Shown piece by piece: positions 45,429 to 58,324 of a stretch of DNA of 64,000 nt. The DNA is from Xylaria sp. FL1777 (Eukaryota; Ascomycota; Sordariomycetes; Xylariales; Xylariaceae). The position numbers and the translations under genes are program-made. The notes beneath the pieces were generated by a model. The model searched no databases and was not told where the DNA came from. It saw only the letters and a program-made list of their open reading frames with translations. Position 1 is the first letter of the stretch; the number at the start of each line of letters is the position of its first letter. The DNA lies in assembly GCA_022578965.1 (NCBI GenBank), contig MU400606.1, forward strand, positions 87,703 to 151,702, in the 5' to 3' direction.

Positions 45429-46685
45429 CGTGGGGAAAAGAAAATAACAATAATAATAGAAGTGAAGCGGTCTAGATTAGTGTGTAGATTTGGCAACAGA
45501 TTGCCTAGAAAAGACTGTTTGGATAGTCGGTCACACCACGATCAAATAATTAACATCCGTGTCTTCAGCATCGGTGCAGATAATCAACCGAATCTCTAGC
45601 GTTCGACAAGAAAAGAGAGGGTCACCCGGACGAAAATAACGATATAACAAAAGAACGACTCGACCAGGAGTAGACGAAGCAGAAGAAGACGGAGAAGAAG
45701 AAGAAGAAATACAAGAGAGTTCAGTAGGGACCGTTGACAAGCAACCAGTAACCGCGACAAGGGAGGGAGGAAAAAATAGAAAGAAACAAAGAATTGAAAG
45801 ATAAAAGGCCCCAATCGAGAGGTGACAAGAAGATAGGCAATGTAGGTAGATGGGGAAAAGAAACAGCGGAAGAGAGATGTCAGGTTTGAGAATTTTTAGA
45901 AACAACCTTAACGCCTCCTCCTCCTCTTCCTTGTCATTGTCCTCGTCTTCATCCTATCCGACCTGCGGTAAGGGAATGACGGCTGCATCAAGGGTCCCCC
46001 GTCCCAAGTTCAAGTCCACTATCAGCCAGTCCATAACAACCCACAACAACACCGACCAGGCACAGAGTCGATCTCAGCCAGTCCCAGCGGCTCATTCTGG
46101 CATTCTGGGGCCCTGCATGCACGCGAGCGCGGGTTGCTGCTAAGAGCAGAGGCTGTGCTGTTTGTGGTTGGGGGTCTGAAACCCGCCAAGTATCAGACAG
46201 GAGTTGATTTCGTCTGGAGATGCATTCTCCCGGTTTGGGGAGCCGGGCATTCTGCTGGGCGCATCGAGATTTCTTTGTTTTTTTGGGATGACTGTTCGGG
46301 GTAAAGAAAAATCAAGATGTTGATTCGTGCATCTTCTAGGACTTATCTTCAGCTCCATCATGTACTACGTGTACGTATGTAGATGGAGATATGGAGGATT
46401 GAGGTTGTGCATAGGCTATGTACCTCTGCAATTGAAGACCTACCTAAGGGATGACGTCGGTCTAGCTGCAGGGGCACATATTAGTCCAGGTACTAGCGTG
46501 GTAGACATACCTAGCCTATAGGCTATAGGTAAGTGGATTGAGGGGTCTTATGTAGGTAGGTATCTGCTGCACGCTTCAGCTCGCTGCCATAACTACACTT
46601 GGTACCACGAAATTCACTACCCGTGCGGACTCCACTTCCGTCCACACCTACGAAGGGCACAAGTGCTTCTTTAGTATGAGTCATT
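45429..46685. other. Intergenic region between GH76 and the A+T-rich block
   Basis: Promoter side of the GH76 gene. Contains GAAGAAG-rich sequence near 45,680-45,710 and CTCCTC-rich sequence near 45,915-45,955, with AGGTA/TACCT words near 46,490-46,565. Frames here are low-complexity or short and no gene is supported. Composition is ordinary up to about 46,680, then drops abruptly. Confidence 0.6.
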
Positions 46686-49600
46686 AACTTGCAAATAATA
46701 GGTTAACTTGCGAAAAAATTGTAGTACATAATTTTAAGTGCAAGTATTACTTAAAACTAAATAGTTATGTTTATTTGCAATGTTTAATTAATATACTAGC
46801 TTAATTTTTTATAATTATGCTAAATAAATTAGCAACTTTAAAAAATTTACTAAGTTAGCTAATTTTTTATATTTGTATTTTTTTTATTAAACATTTTTAT
46901 ATTAATATTATATAAAAAACTTATTAATATATAAAAGCAGTTAATTTAGCTAAATTTATACTATTATTAGTATATTTAATATTATTGTTATTATGTTAAA
47001 AAAAGCTTGCTAAAACTATTAATATTATTTGTTTTTATATTTATTAATAGCTATATTAATTATATAAAAAGCATTTAATTAATTATTAATAACTTTAATA
47101 AATAGTTTTAAAATTTTTAAAGCTAAAGTTATATTTATAATTAAAGGTTATTAAACAAGTTAATATAAAACAATAATAATTATTATTAAAGCATTTAACG
47201 CTTTATATTATTAAACGTAAAGCTAATATTAAAGTTATTATTTTTTTTAAAATAATAGTAATAATAATTAAGTATTAAATAAAGCTATAAAAATAGCATT
47301 ATATGTTTTTTTATAGCAATATATAATATAAAAAACTTATATTAGTTTTTATAAACTATAATATATTATTAATAACTTATTTAAACTTATATATAAAAAA
47401 AGTAAAAAATTATAATAAGTTTATTATTAGTAAGCTTAGTTATATTTAGCTTAACATTAAAATATTTTTAAACATATAAAAGTAAAACTATAATTACTAT
47501 AAAAAAAATTAGCTAATAATTATAAAAACTTTAAAAACTAATATTAAAAGCTATAAAAATGCTATTATATTTATAAAATTACTTTAAATCTTATATATAA
47601 TATAAATAAAACTAGCTTTTAATTAAAATATATAAATAAAATTATTATATAAATATATTGCAAAATTAAAAACTTAAAGCTAATTAATTTAAAAACTTAA
47701 ATCTTTATTATAGTAATTAAAAATATATTAACTAATAATATTATAATACTTTTTTAAGTAATTTTTTTAGCAGTAAATATACTTAAAAAATTTAATATAA
47801 ATAACTTAAAAAATAATACTATTATTTATTTATTAAAAAATAACTATATAAATAATTTAATTATATTAAATTAGCTTAATTATTTTAATTATTATATAAA
47901 GCTTATTAAAAGTTAACACTAATTATTATTATTAAATAATTATAAAAGCTATAAAATAGTTAAATTTATAACTAAAGTATTAATTATTAATATAATTATA
48001 TTTTTACTATTAAAACATATTTTTTATAAGCTATAATTATTTAATGTTAAAATATTTTAAGCATATAAAGCTTATTTAAGCTATAAAATATTTTTAGTAG
48101 TTTAAAATAACATTATTAATTATATAAAAAACAACTTTTTAGCTAATTTACAAATAGTTAAAAAAAAAACGTTTAAAAAGTTAATAATACTAAATATATA
48201 AGCTATTAAAATAACTGGTTATTAGTTATAACTTTTATATATAATACGTATAATAAGTTTTATATAAAGATCACTTTATGCAAAAACTATTGCATGAACT
48301 AAAGTAATTTTAGTGTTAGCTTAGCTTATATGCTAGCAAAGTTTTTACATATAAAAAAGAACTTTTGCTTCGTACAAACTTTTTTTTTTTTTAAATATAT
48401 AAAATATAAATAGCTTATAATATAAAGATTATTATATTTTGTTTTAGTATATATATATTAAATATACGATCGTATAAAGCTTATTTAATATTAATTAGTA
48501 GTTATATTTGCATTTTTAACTTATTTGCAACAAACTATAAATTAGCTAAAATAATAACAAAGTTATATAATATATTTTTATTTTAACCCGTTAAAAAAAA
48601 ATTTGTTTTTTATATTACGCTTGTTTTTTTTTTAACGTACAAATATATTGTTTAGTTTATTTTCTTTAATTAGTTAAAGTAAGTACGTATAAAAAAAAAA
48701 AAAAGATTTAATTTATTTATATATAAAAACTAAACTTTTAACTTATTTATTAATATTAAAAACAAAATAAAAAAAATAGTAAGTAACTTTGCTACTTTTT
48801 TAATTATATTGCTATATAAACATTAAGCAATATATTAACTATATTACTATATAAAAGCAAAACAGTAATTTATATAACTTAAATATAAAATTAGATATAT
48901 TATATAATTTAGCTAAATTTACTATGTTTTAAAAAAACAAATAACTGCTTATAATACTTTTAAAGTTAAAGCTAATTATTTTTACGTATAAAAATTTAGC
49001 TAAAAACGTTTTAATAAGCATATAATAAATAAATGCTTAAATTAATTTTAAAATATAAAGCTAAAAAATTAATTTTAGCTATATAATTAAAATTAAGCTA
49101 AATATTAAGCTAGCATTTTATTATGCTAATTATTTATATTTTAATAAACTATTAAACTACTTTTAAAAAAGGTTTGCTAAAACTTTTAAAAAATAAACAA
49201 AAGATTATTTTTAGAAAATTTATTAAAGCGTATAAAGCGCTTTGCTTAAAAACCTTAAGTTAAAAAAAATCTACTTAACATTAAAAACAACTATAATTTA
49301 AAAGCTTATAAAAATAGCTTATAAAAACTTTATAATTAAAAAATTAAAAAAACTACTAAATATTTGTTATATAATAATTATTTAACTATTAGTAATATTT
49401 TTAATATTAAGCTAATAGCTAAATATTTTTTTATATAATAGTTAAAACTTTTTAAACTATTTATATATTAAACTATTTTTTAAAAACCTAAGTTTTAATA
49501 TATAATTTTAAACGTAATAATATAAATACTAATTATAATTAATTTAGCTAAATATTAAACATTAGAATTTTTTTAAGTTATTTAATTTTTATATAATAAA

Positions 49601-50612
49601 AGTAAGCTATAAATTAATTTTTTAACTAATATATAAATATTTTGTTTAATATTATTTATTGCAAACATTAAAGCAAAAAATATATATTTATATAATATTA
49701 AATTTAGCTATTAAAAGTACGTTTTTAAACCTATTTTTAATAAAGTTTATATAAAACAAATTTATACTTTTTAACAAATATATTGCTTTTTAAAAAAGCT
49801 AAAATTTAAGCTAAAACTATATAAGCAAATTATATAACTTATTATATAATAAAGCTTGTTTATTTATTATTGCTTACTAATAAATTAAAATTACAAAAAA
49901 CTAATATTATATTATATTTTTATATATTTTAAAAAGTTATATAAAGAACTTTTTTATTAATTATATTAGTTTAAATAAAACATAAAATAAAATATACTAT
50001 ATAATAAATACTTATTTTAATACTAATATAAATTATAGCTAATATTAAGCTAACTAAACTATAGTTTTTTTTATATAAATAAAAAAAGAAAACTTAAATT
50101 TAGCTTTATATAAAATACTTAAATTAATACTTAATAAGCTTAAAAAAGCATAATAAATGTTTAATACTAGCTATTAAAGCAAAATTTAACTAAGTATAAA
50201 CATTATATAAGCATATTAAAATATATTAAAGTTAGCTATAGCATTAATTTTTTAAAAATTTATATATAAAAGATTTTTTGCTAACTTATAAGCATATTTA
50301 TATATAGCATTAAACAATATAACAAAAACTTTTATATAAAAAAACAATAAGTTATATTTTATAAACTAAAAATATAACTATAGCTATATAAAAAACTAAT
50401 AACTTAAATTTATATTAAAGTTATTAAGTTAACTAATTAAATAACTAAGTTATTTTTAAAACTATAACTAAAAAAACTAAAACTTTTATATAAACAAAAA
50501 ATGCTTTATTTGCTAAAAAAAAAGCTACTAATTAATATATTATACTTTTTAAAAAAAAGCTTGTGCAAAAAACATATTTTTTAATTTATATAAAATAATT
50601 TATAGCTAAAAA
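46686..50612. repeat. Unclassified A+T-rich degraded repeat sequence
   Basis: About 3.9 kb left of the full-length LTR element, with no frame or terminal repeat that I can assign. A short stretch at about 48,268-48,310 keeps more G and C than its surroundings. It is probably one or more older transposons, but no family can be named by eye. Confidence 0.5.
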
Positions 50613-50617
50613 CTTAC
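50613..50617 (+). repeat. Target-site duplication, left (cttac)
   Basis: Five bases directly before the left LTR are identical to the five after the right LTR at 58,320-58,324. Five base pairs is the usual duplication for Ty3/Gypsy integrases. Confidence 0.85.
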
Positions 50618-51112
50618 TGTTACAAAATCGGCATAAAGGTGGCCTTTAAAGCAGCTTAATGCTTTTATATATACTTTGCACCTTTTTTTTTGTTAACTAA
50701 AGCTAAAGTTACATAACAACTTATTTAGCTTACTAAGCTTATAATAATTTAAGGTTTATTAAGCTTATAGTAATTTAAAGCTTACTAAGCTTACAATAAT
50801 TTAATGCTTACTAAACTTGTAGTAATTTAAAAAAGGTTACTATTTTTTTTATTTTTTCTTTGTTTATATAATTATATACTTTCTATATTTAGTTACTTAT
50901 TTAGTTTTAGTTTTTTAGCTATTAATTTCTTTATAACTGCTAAGCATTAATATATTTATTATTTTTAATCTTTTAAAACTTTTATTAATGTATAGTAGTA
51001 AAAATACCTTAAAAACCTTTTTAATGGATTACTGTTAAAAATTTTATTGTTATTTGTAAATTAAAACTTTAAAAGTAAACCTATTATATTAATATATAAT
51101 AAGTTTATTATA
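50618..51112 (+). repeat. 5' LTR of Ty3/Gypsy element 1
   Basis: 495 bases from TGTTACAAAATC to a degraded end (TTTATTATA) that aligns with TTTGTTACA in the right LTR. It aligns over its full length with 57,825-58,319 and 61,294-61,787; the differences I compared are mostly C/T and G/A changes. It contains four copies of a 26-bp unit. Confidence 0.9.
50728..50831 (+). repeat. 26-bp tandem repeat x4 in LTR (element 1, 5')
   Basis: Four head-to-tail units of exactly 26 bases starting at 50,728, 50,754, 50,780 and 50,806, each close to GCTTACTAAGCTTAYARTAA plus TTTAAR. The units contain the palindrome TAAGCTTA. Confidence 0.9.
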
Positions 51113-54100
51113 TTTTAATAGCTTTTTAATTAATAAAACTTAATATATAAGAACAAATATTAATATAAAAAGTTAAATAATAAACAATTTATAAAATAAA
51201 CTTTTAAAAGTATATTAAAGAAATATTTAAAAGATAAAAATGCTAAATAATATTACATAAGTAAATTTTATTTAATAACTAATAGATTAAATCTAAGTTA
51301 TATTACTAAAAACAAAAAGTTAAAAATTAAGTTTAAAAATTTTAAAAACTTTTAAAACTAATAACGTACTAAAATAATAAACTTTAGCATTTTTATTAAT
51401 TACTTTTATTAGAAAAAAAGCAGTAGTAAAAAAAAAAAAGTTAAGTAGTAGTAATAAAAAAGAACTAATATTAATACTAGTGCTATAAAGCAAACTAGTT
51501 GCTTTAACTTAAAAAACAGCTTAAATATTAAGCGTTATAACTTTTAAACTAGCATAAATACTAGTTATAATAATTAAAGTAGCAATAATAACTGCTATTA
51601 TAACAATAAATTAAAGCTTTAAATAAATAATTATATTATAACTAATGTTAATATTACTATTAGCAAACTTAATGCTTATTTTTATTACTGCTATACTTAA
51701 AGTAATAACTTAAAATAAAAAACTTAACTTTTTACTATTATTATTGCTTTTATTATTAAGATTATTTATAATATTAAAAATGCTAAATATTAAAAGTTTT
51801 AAACTTATTGCTTTAAAGCTTTATAATAGATTTATAAATATAAAAGCCTTTTTAATTTATGTTAAACTTTATTTAAAATAGCACTTTATTACTATTATAA
51901 AAAAAGACTAAAAAGTAATAATTACTTTATAATTTTTGTTAAAAAAAGTACTAGAATAGTTTTAATTTATTTTAAAGGATTTCTTAAAAGCTAACAAGTT
52001 AACTAACTTTAAGCTAAAAATAAAAAAGATTTTTAAAAATTACGTTAAGTTTAAAAATTAAATAAAAGCACTATTTAAAAACTTTTAAAAAGCAAAATAC
52101 GTAAAAAAAGCATTTTACTACTTAAAACAAATAAAAGTAGTAGCAAATTATGCTATAAAATTTAAACAATTAATAATAATCTTAAAATTGCTTAAGCTTG
52201 CATTATTTTATTTATTTTATAGTAAACTTAAAACTTAAGTTTAAAACAAACTATATAAAATAAATAAACTAGCAAAAATTAATATATATATTAATATAGC
52301 TATTATAATTAATTAATAATTATTTAATTAGTACTTTAAAACTAAAAAAACTAAAAAAAACAAAAAAAAAAATACTTAAAAAAGTATTAAATAAAGATTT
52401 AAGCAAATTAGTAAAGTTTAAAAATAATAATCTTAAAATATGTTTAAAGTTAAATATTATAACTATAAAAAAAAAAAACACTTTTAAAAATAATGCTAAT
52501 TTAAAAAAAAGAACAGAAAAAAAAGCTATAAAAAAAGAAAGATTTTTTAACTTAAAAAAAAAATACAAGTTATAAAAGTTTAAAATAATAAAAAACAATA
52601 AAGCAATTTAAAAAATACGTTTTTAAAGCAAAAATATAAAATTGCTATTTTAAGTTAAAACAAAAGTACTATATTAAATAAATTTAAATGCTTTATTTAT
52701 ATAAATTAAAATAAACAAGCATATAAATACTATTTAAAAGCTTTATAGTTATTAAAACAAATTATAAAAAAATATATTTGTTATATAAATAATTAAAGTT
52801 ATTTAATATATAACTTAAAAAAATAGTTTAACTAAAAGTAGCAAACAATAAAAAGTAATAAATTAATATAGTTAGCAAACTTATAAAATTATAAAAATTT
52901 TAAACTACTAAGGCTTAAAATATAGCTTAAAAAAAAGTTATGTTTAAAAAAACAAAACTATAACTATAAATAATATAGTTATTAAACTAATTATAAATTA
53001 CTAAAATATTTAGTTGCTAAATAAACTTAAAAAAACAGAACTTATAAAACTTTAAAACAAAAACAAATAAAATTAAAAGCTATAAAAAATACTATAAAAA
53101 AAGAACTAATAAAAATAAACGAAGTATTTTTATAGCTTAAACTGCTTTAAATATAACAAAACAAAAAAACATTAATAGTTAACATAAAAATTAATACGTT
53201 TTAAAAACTAAAGCTAGCAATTTAACTAATTACTAAAAGTTATTATTATAATAAAACTATAATAAAAAACAATAATAATATTTTATGCTTAAAAAATCTA
53301 AAACATAATAAAATATTATAAAATTGCTATATAGTATATTATTGCTACTAATATTTATTTAACAAATTAAAAAATAATTAGTTTTTTAAACAAATTGCAA
53401 AAATAAAAATATAGAACTTTTATAAATTAAAGTAGTTAGTTATAACTATAGTTTATTATAAAAATCTATAAAAATTTATAACATTTAAAAAAGATTTTAA
53501 TTATATTTATAATATTATTTTAAAAAAATATAAAAATAACTGCTATAAATATTACTAGTTAATTAAAGCATAATTGTATTAAAAAATAGTTGCTAAAAGT
53601 AAAAAAGCTTAAAAACTATAATTTAAAGCTTAACTAAAAGCAAAAATAGAACAAAGCACAATAATATTTAAAGTGCAAAATAAAACAAGCATTTAAACAT
53701 TTTACAAAAAAAAATTAAAAAATGAAATAAACACTTGCTAAAAAAGTAATAAATAATTAAAAAAATTAAGGCCTTACATAAAGTTTAATGCAATAATTAG
53801 CAAAACTAATTTAAAGTTAAACTTATATATTAAAAAAAAAAATATAATACTTTAATTAATTTAGAAGTATAAGCTAACATAATTTTACTTAAAGTAGCAA
53901 AACAAAATAAGATTTTTTAGAAATATAAGCAAAAATTTTAAAAGATTAAAAAATTTAATAAAAGTACTTTTAGCTATAATAATAGTTGCATACTTAAAAA
54001 AACTAAACTTTTTAATATATTTATATAAAAATATAAAAAACAAATTATATTAAATATTGCTAATATATTTAATTATAATATTATTTTAGAAATACTATAG

Positions 54101-54808
54101 CTAAAAACTAGCAACCTTTTAATTTAATAAAAAGTAAAAACTATTAATTAAGAAAATAAAAAATAAAGCAAAAAAATCAGAAAAATCGCAAAAGAAATTC
54201 TGAACGAAATACTAAAGGTATATTATAAATTTTATAAATTATTTAAAAAAAAAAAAAAAAAAGAACTTCTTAAATATAGCTTATAGAATTACTACATTTT
54301 TATTAAGAAAAAATGTTAACTAAAGCTTTATTAAGTATATTATATAAGCTTAAACAAAACAAACGCTTTATAAAAATATATTTAAAAAAACTTAGCAAAA
54401 GAATTCTTAAAAAAATTTTAGTTATTTGCTAAATATTTTATAGTATTAGTACTTAAAATAAAAAATAAAAAACAATTAATTAATAAAAAAAAAAAACTAG
54501 TATAATAAATAGTAGTTAATTATTAACTATTAAACATAATTACTATTGCAAATAAATACTTTTTTATTTTACTAGTAATTATAAAAAAAAACATTAGTTA
54601 AGCAAAATAATTTATAGCAGTTAATATTTTAAATAAATATTATGCTATTAAAATAACTAAAAAAAAAAAATAAAAAACTGCTATATAAATAGTATATAAA
54701 CTATATAAATATATAGTTATGCTATAAAAACTATAAAACATATTAGCTAGCTTTTAACACATAATAATAATAATTTTACGGAAGTTTTTAAACAAATTTA
54801 TGTTTATT

Positions 54809-54820
54809 TACTTAAATAAT
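54809..54820 (+). other. Reverse transcriptase active-site box, RIP-mutated
   Basis: In the + frame the stretch reads YLNN followed by ILIYFK. The family's catalytic box is YLDD followed by ILIYSK. Both Asp codons have become Asn by G-to-A change, as expected from C-to-T mutation of the other strand, so the polymerase would be dead even without the stops. Confidence 0.85.
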
Positions 54821-55264
54821 ATCTTAATTTACTTTAAAACACTAAAAAAACATAAAAAATACATAACTTAAGTATTAAAAACATTTAAATAAGCAAAACT
54901 ATAATTTAATATAAAAAAATATATATAGCATATATAAAAAATTAACTTTTTAGGATTTATAATTACTTTAAAACAAATATAAATTTAATAATTAAAAATT
55001 AATATAGTACAAAACTAGAAAATATTTAACTTAGCTACTATTATAAACATATAACAAGCATTAAGATTTTTAAACTATATTTAAATACTAATTTAAAACT
55101 TTAGGAAAATAGTATTTTACTTTATAAAGTATACAAAAAAGAAATATAAAAGAAAATCCTTTTTAATTTTAAAAGAAGCTTAAAAAGTTTTTAAAGAACT
55201 AAAACTAAAAGTTATTTTTAACTTTATAGTTAAATTACCTAATTTATAAAAAAAAAAAAGCTAA

Positions 55265-55480
55265 AAACAAATGCTTTAAATAATATAATTGCAAAAGTTT
55301 TAAAACAACTAAAAAACAATAAAAAATAGCACTTAGTAGTTTATTACTTTAAAGCACTACAAAACGTAGCATTATAATATTTTATATATAATAAAGAACT
55401 GCTTGTAATTATTACAGCACTTAAAAAATAAAAACTGTTTTTTATAAAAACTATAAAATTAATTAAAATTTATTTAAATC
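55265..55480 (+). other. Degraded RNase H region of element 1
   Basis: One + frame keeps the RNase H pattern: ETNASN, where the family has Asp at the first catalytic site, then a VVYYFKALQ block and YNKELL, where Glu of the HDKEL motif survives. An in-frame stop cuts it. The spacing to the reverse transcriptase box is normal for Ty3/Gypsy. Confidence 0.75.
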
Positions 55481-55789
55481 ATTAAAACTTAACGAAATTT
55501 ATAACTATACAAAAGATTATTAAACAATATAAAAATTAAATAGTTTTTTTTTTTAAATTTAACTTTAAAATATGCTACATTAAAAGAAAAAAAAACATTT
55601 AAGCAAACATATTTAGTTAACAAAATTAAAAAAGATTTAAAGTTTTAAAAAAAAACATTTAAATATTATATTTTTAAAGAAATAAAAGCTTAAAAGTTAA
55701 AGTTATATTTAAAAACCTTACAAATATATAGCTATAATAAGCTTATAACTTAAAGAAGTTAGCATAGCTATAAAAACATAAAGAATTAA

Positions 55790-56190
55790 AAAATAACAAG
55801 CTAATATATAAACGTAAGGTTTATTTACTAAAATTTTTATAAAACAAGTTTATTAAGAAATTTTATAAACATTTATTATATAAACACTAAAAAACAACAA
55901 AAACAGTTAAACAATTATAAAAAAAGTACAATTTTTTAGAACTATAAAATATAGTTAAATTTATTATAAAAAAGTGCAATATTTATAATAAAGCTAAAAT
56001 AGCTTAATATAAGCTTTATAAACTACTATAACTTATATAAATATTTAAATAAGCATAGTATATTATTGCTTAAGATTTTATTATAATATTACTTTTATTA
56101 ACTAATTTAATTATAAAAATACAATATAATAAAATATAAGTTATTATTAATAAACTTATTAAATATGTTTATTTTTTACTGTTTAAAGAA
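55790..56190 (+). other. Degraded integrase region of element 1
   Basis: A + frame gives ELKNNKLIYKRKVYL, then FYKHLLYKH with both His of the HHCC zinc site, then IKKCNIYNKAK, where the second Cys is now Tyr. Further on, INKLIKYVYFL matches the start of the DDE core with Asp changed to Asn. Several stops interrupt it. Confidence 0.75.
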
Positions 56191-57808
56191 AATATAATAA
56201 TTAAATAACTTGTATACACTTTTATATACTAATATTTAAATAAGTATAAACTACTAAAAAAAATTGTTTTAAACTAAAATAAATTATTTACTTTTAAGTT
56301 TAAAACTAGTTTTTTTAAACTTATTAGTATTAAACTAAAGTTTTTAACTATTTACTACTTATAAATAAATAAACAAACAAAAAAATTAAACTAAATATTA
56401 AAACAATACTTATAAAGTTATATTAACTATTAATAAAACAATTAAGTAAAACTATTATTAATAGCATAAATCTTATATAATATATTAATAAACAAAAATA
56501 TAAACATATTTTTATATAAAGCTATTTATAAATAGCAAGCAACTATTAAAAAACAAAAAAAAACATTAATAAAAGCACTTGCTATTTTAACTATAGCACT
56601 TTAAGCAAAAACTATTATAATAAAAATTAAAACGCTATAAGCTAAACTATAACTATGCTTTTAATTTTTATAACAATAAATATTAATATACTATAATAAA
56701 AAACGAACTAAAAAACTAACCTTTAAAAAAAAAAACAAAGTTTATTTATTACAATAAAAATAAAATATAAACATTAATATTTTTTAAATTAAAACAAAAT
56801 AACTAAGCAATAAATTAAAATTTAAAAAGCTTAGCTTTTTTAAAATTAAAAAAGTTATTTTACTTACTAACTATAAACTATTATTACTAAAAAATATGCA
56901 AATTTACTTTATTTTTTATATTTTTTTACTAAAATTAGCACTTATTAAAATATTTATTAAAATATAACTAAAAATAAAAACAAATTAAAACGTTTATAAA
57001 GTTAAAAGTATACTAAATTTTTATTAAAACAATAATAACCTAAAGTATTTTATTAAATAAAAAAAATACTTATATATTAATAATACTTAAAAACTTAAAA
57101 AACACTTAAAAATTGCTAAAGTAGTTATAAGTTAGTTTTATTGCTAACATTTTAACTGCTTAAAACTAAAAAAAAAAAGTTAATTTTAAAAAAAACGCTT
57201 AAACAATTTTAATTAAACTTAAATAAAGCAGCTTATATTACTTTAGCTTGCTTTTTTTGTTGTTTTTGCTTTTTTGCTAACGCTTTTTGTTTTTTTTTAA
57301 TGCGCTTTATTTTGTTTAGTTTATTTAAGAACTAAAGCTTTTGCTAAACTATTTTAACATTTTTTGCTTTTAAAAAACGTTTTTATATATAAAATTAAGC
57401 TAATTTGCTTAAAACAAAATTAAAGCTATTTTAAGCTTGTTTTAATTTTTTTTAAACTAAAAATAATTGTTGTTTTGCTTGCTTTTTTTTTTTTTTAAAA
57501 CAATAATGTTTAAAAACTATATTATTAATTAAGTTAATTAAAACTTCTAATTTATTACAAAAGCAACTAGCATATATACATTTAAAACAATAAAATATAT
57601 TATTTGTTATTTTGTATATTAATAACTAATTAAAGCAGCAAAAGCAAAGCATAACTTTATAGCTAATAAAATTAATAAAAGAAGCAAAAACAAGTTTTTG
57701 CTTTATTTTAAATAAGCAGTTAGTTTTTTTAATGTGTTTTAATATTATAACATATAAAAGAAAAAAAAAAGAAAAATATTTATAAAAAATTATTAAAACA
57801 ATAATTTT

Positions 57809-57821
57809 AAAAAAAAAGAAA
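57809..57821 (+). other. Probable polypurine tract
   Basis: A run of A/G ending three bases before the right LTR of element 1, where LTR retrotransposons prime plus-strand synthesis. In so A-rich a region such runs are common; position is the main support. Confidence 0.5.
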
Positions 57822-57824
57822 TAA

Positions 57825-58319
57825 TGTTATAAAATTAACACAAAAATAGCTTTTAAAACAACTTAATGCTTTTATATATACTTTGCACTTTTTTTTTTGC
57901 TAATTAAAGCTAAAGTTATATAATAATTTATTTAGCTTACTAAGCTTATAGTAATTTAAAGCTTATTAAGCTTACAGTAATTTAAAGCTTATTAAGCTTA
58001 TAATAATTTAATGCTTATTAAACTTGCAGTAATTTAAAAAGAATTACTACTTTTTTTACTTTTTTTTTGTTTATATAATTATATACTTTTTATATTTAGT
58101 TACTTATTTAGTTCTAGTTTTTTAGCTATTAATTTTTTTATAACTGCTAAGCATTAATATATTTATTACTTTTAATTCTTTAAGACTTCTATTAATGCAC
58201 AGTGGTAAAAGTACCCCGAAAACCTCCTTAACGGACTACCGTTAAGGATTTTATTATTACCTGCAAATTAAGACCCCAAAAGTAAACCTGTTATATTAAT
58301 ATATAACAAGTTTGTTACA
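57825..58319 (+). repeat. 3' LTR of Ty3/Gypsy element 1
   Basis: 495 bases, TGTTATAAAA to TTTGTTACA, followed by the duplicated cttac. Internal-type sequence does not follow it, unlike the other two LTRs, so it is the right end. The last 125 bases (58,195-58,319) keep many C and G that are A or T in the other two LTRs. Confidence 0.9.
57935..58038 (+). repeat. 26-bp tandem repeat x4 in LTR (element 1, 3')
   Basis: Four units of 26 bases starting at 57,935, 57,961, 57,987 and 58,013, matching the arrays in the other two LTRs. Confidence 0.9.
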
Positions 58320-58324
58320 CTTAC
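58320..58324 (+). repeat. Target-site duplication, right (cttac)
   Basis: Identical to the five bases at 50,613-50,617, marking the insertion site of element 1. Confidence 0.85.

Larger units (their letters stand above)
50618..58319 (+). mobile_element. Full-length RIP-mutated Ty3/Gypsy LTR retrotransposon (element 1)
   Basis: 7,702 bases: LTR, about 6.7 kb internal part, LTR, bounded by a perfect 5-bp duplication. Degraded domains can be followed on the + strand in the order reverse transcriptase (54.8 kb), RNase H (about 55.3 kb), integrase zinc-binding region (about 55.8-56.0 kb) and integrase core (about 56.1-56.2 kb). Integrase after RNase H is the Ty3/Gypsy order. A purine run at 57,809-57,821 just before the right LTR fits the polypurine tract. 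The sequence after the left LTR (TTTTAATAGC) may be a mutated primer-binding site. Every frame is broken many times, so it cannot move by itself. Confidence 0.9.

Noticed and set aside
45850..46143. 97-codon frame upstream of GH76
   Set aside because: Ser-run low complexity on the promoter side with no conserved features.
46686..48540. Possible terminal inverted repeat (TTGCAAATAA at the left edge and TTATTTGCAA near 48,525)
   Set aside because: Only ten bases in very A+T-rich DNA, and a similar word recurs near 61,140; not enough for a DNA transposon call.
52320..52598. 92-codon minus-strand frame rich in Phe/Leu/Lys
   Set aside because: Antisense reading of the RIP-mutated internal part of element 1; poly-A on the plus strand gives Phe/Leu runs. 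A near-identical frame occurs at the same place in element 2.
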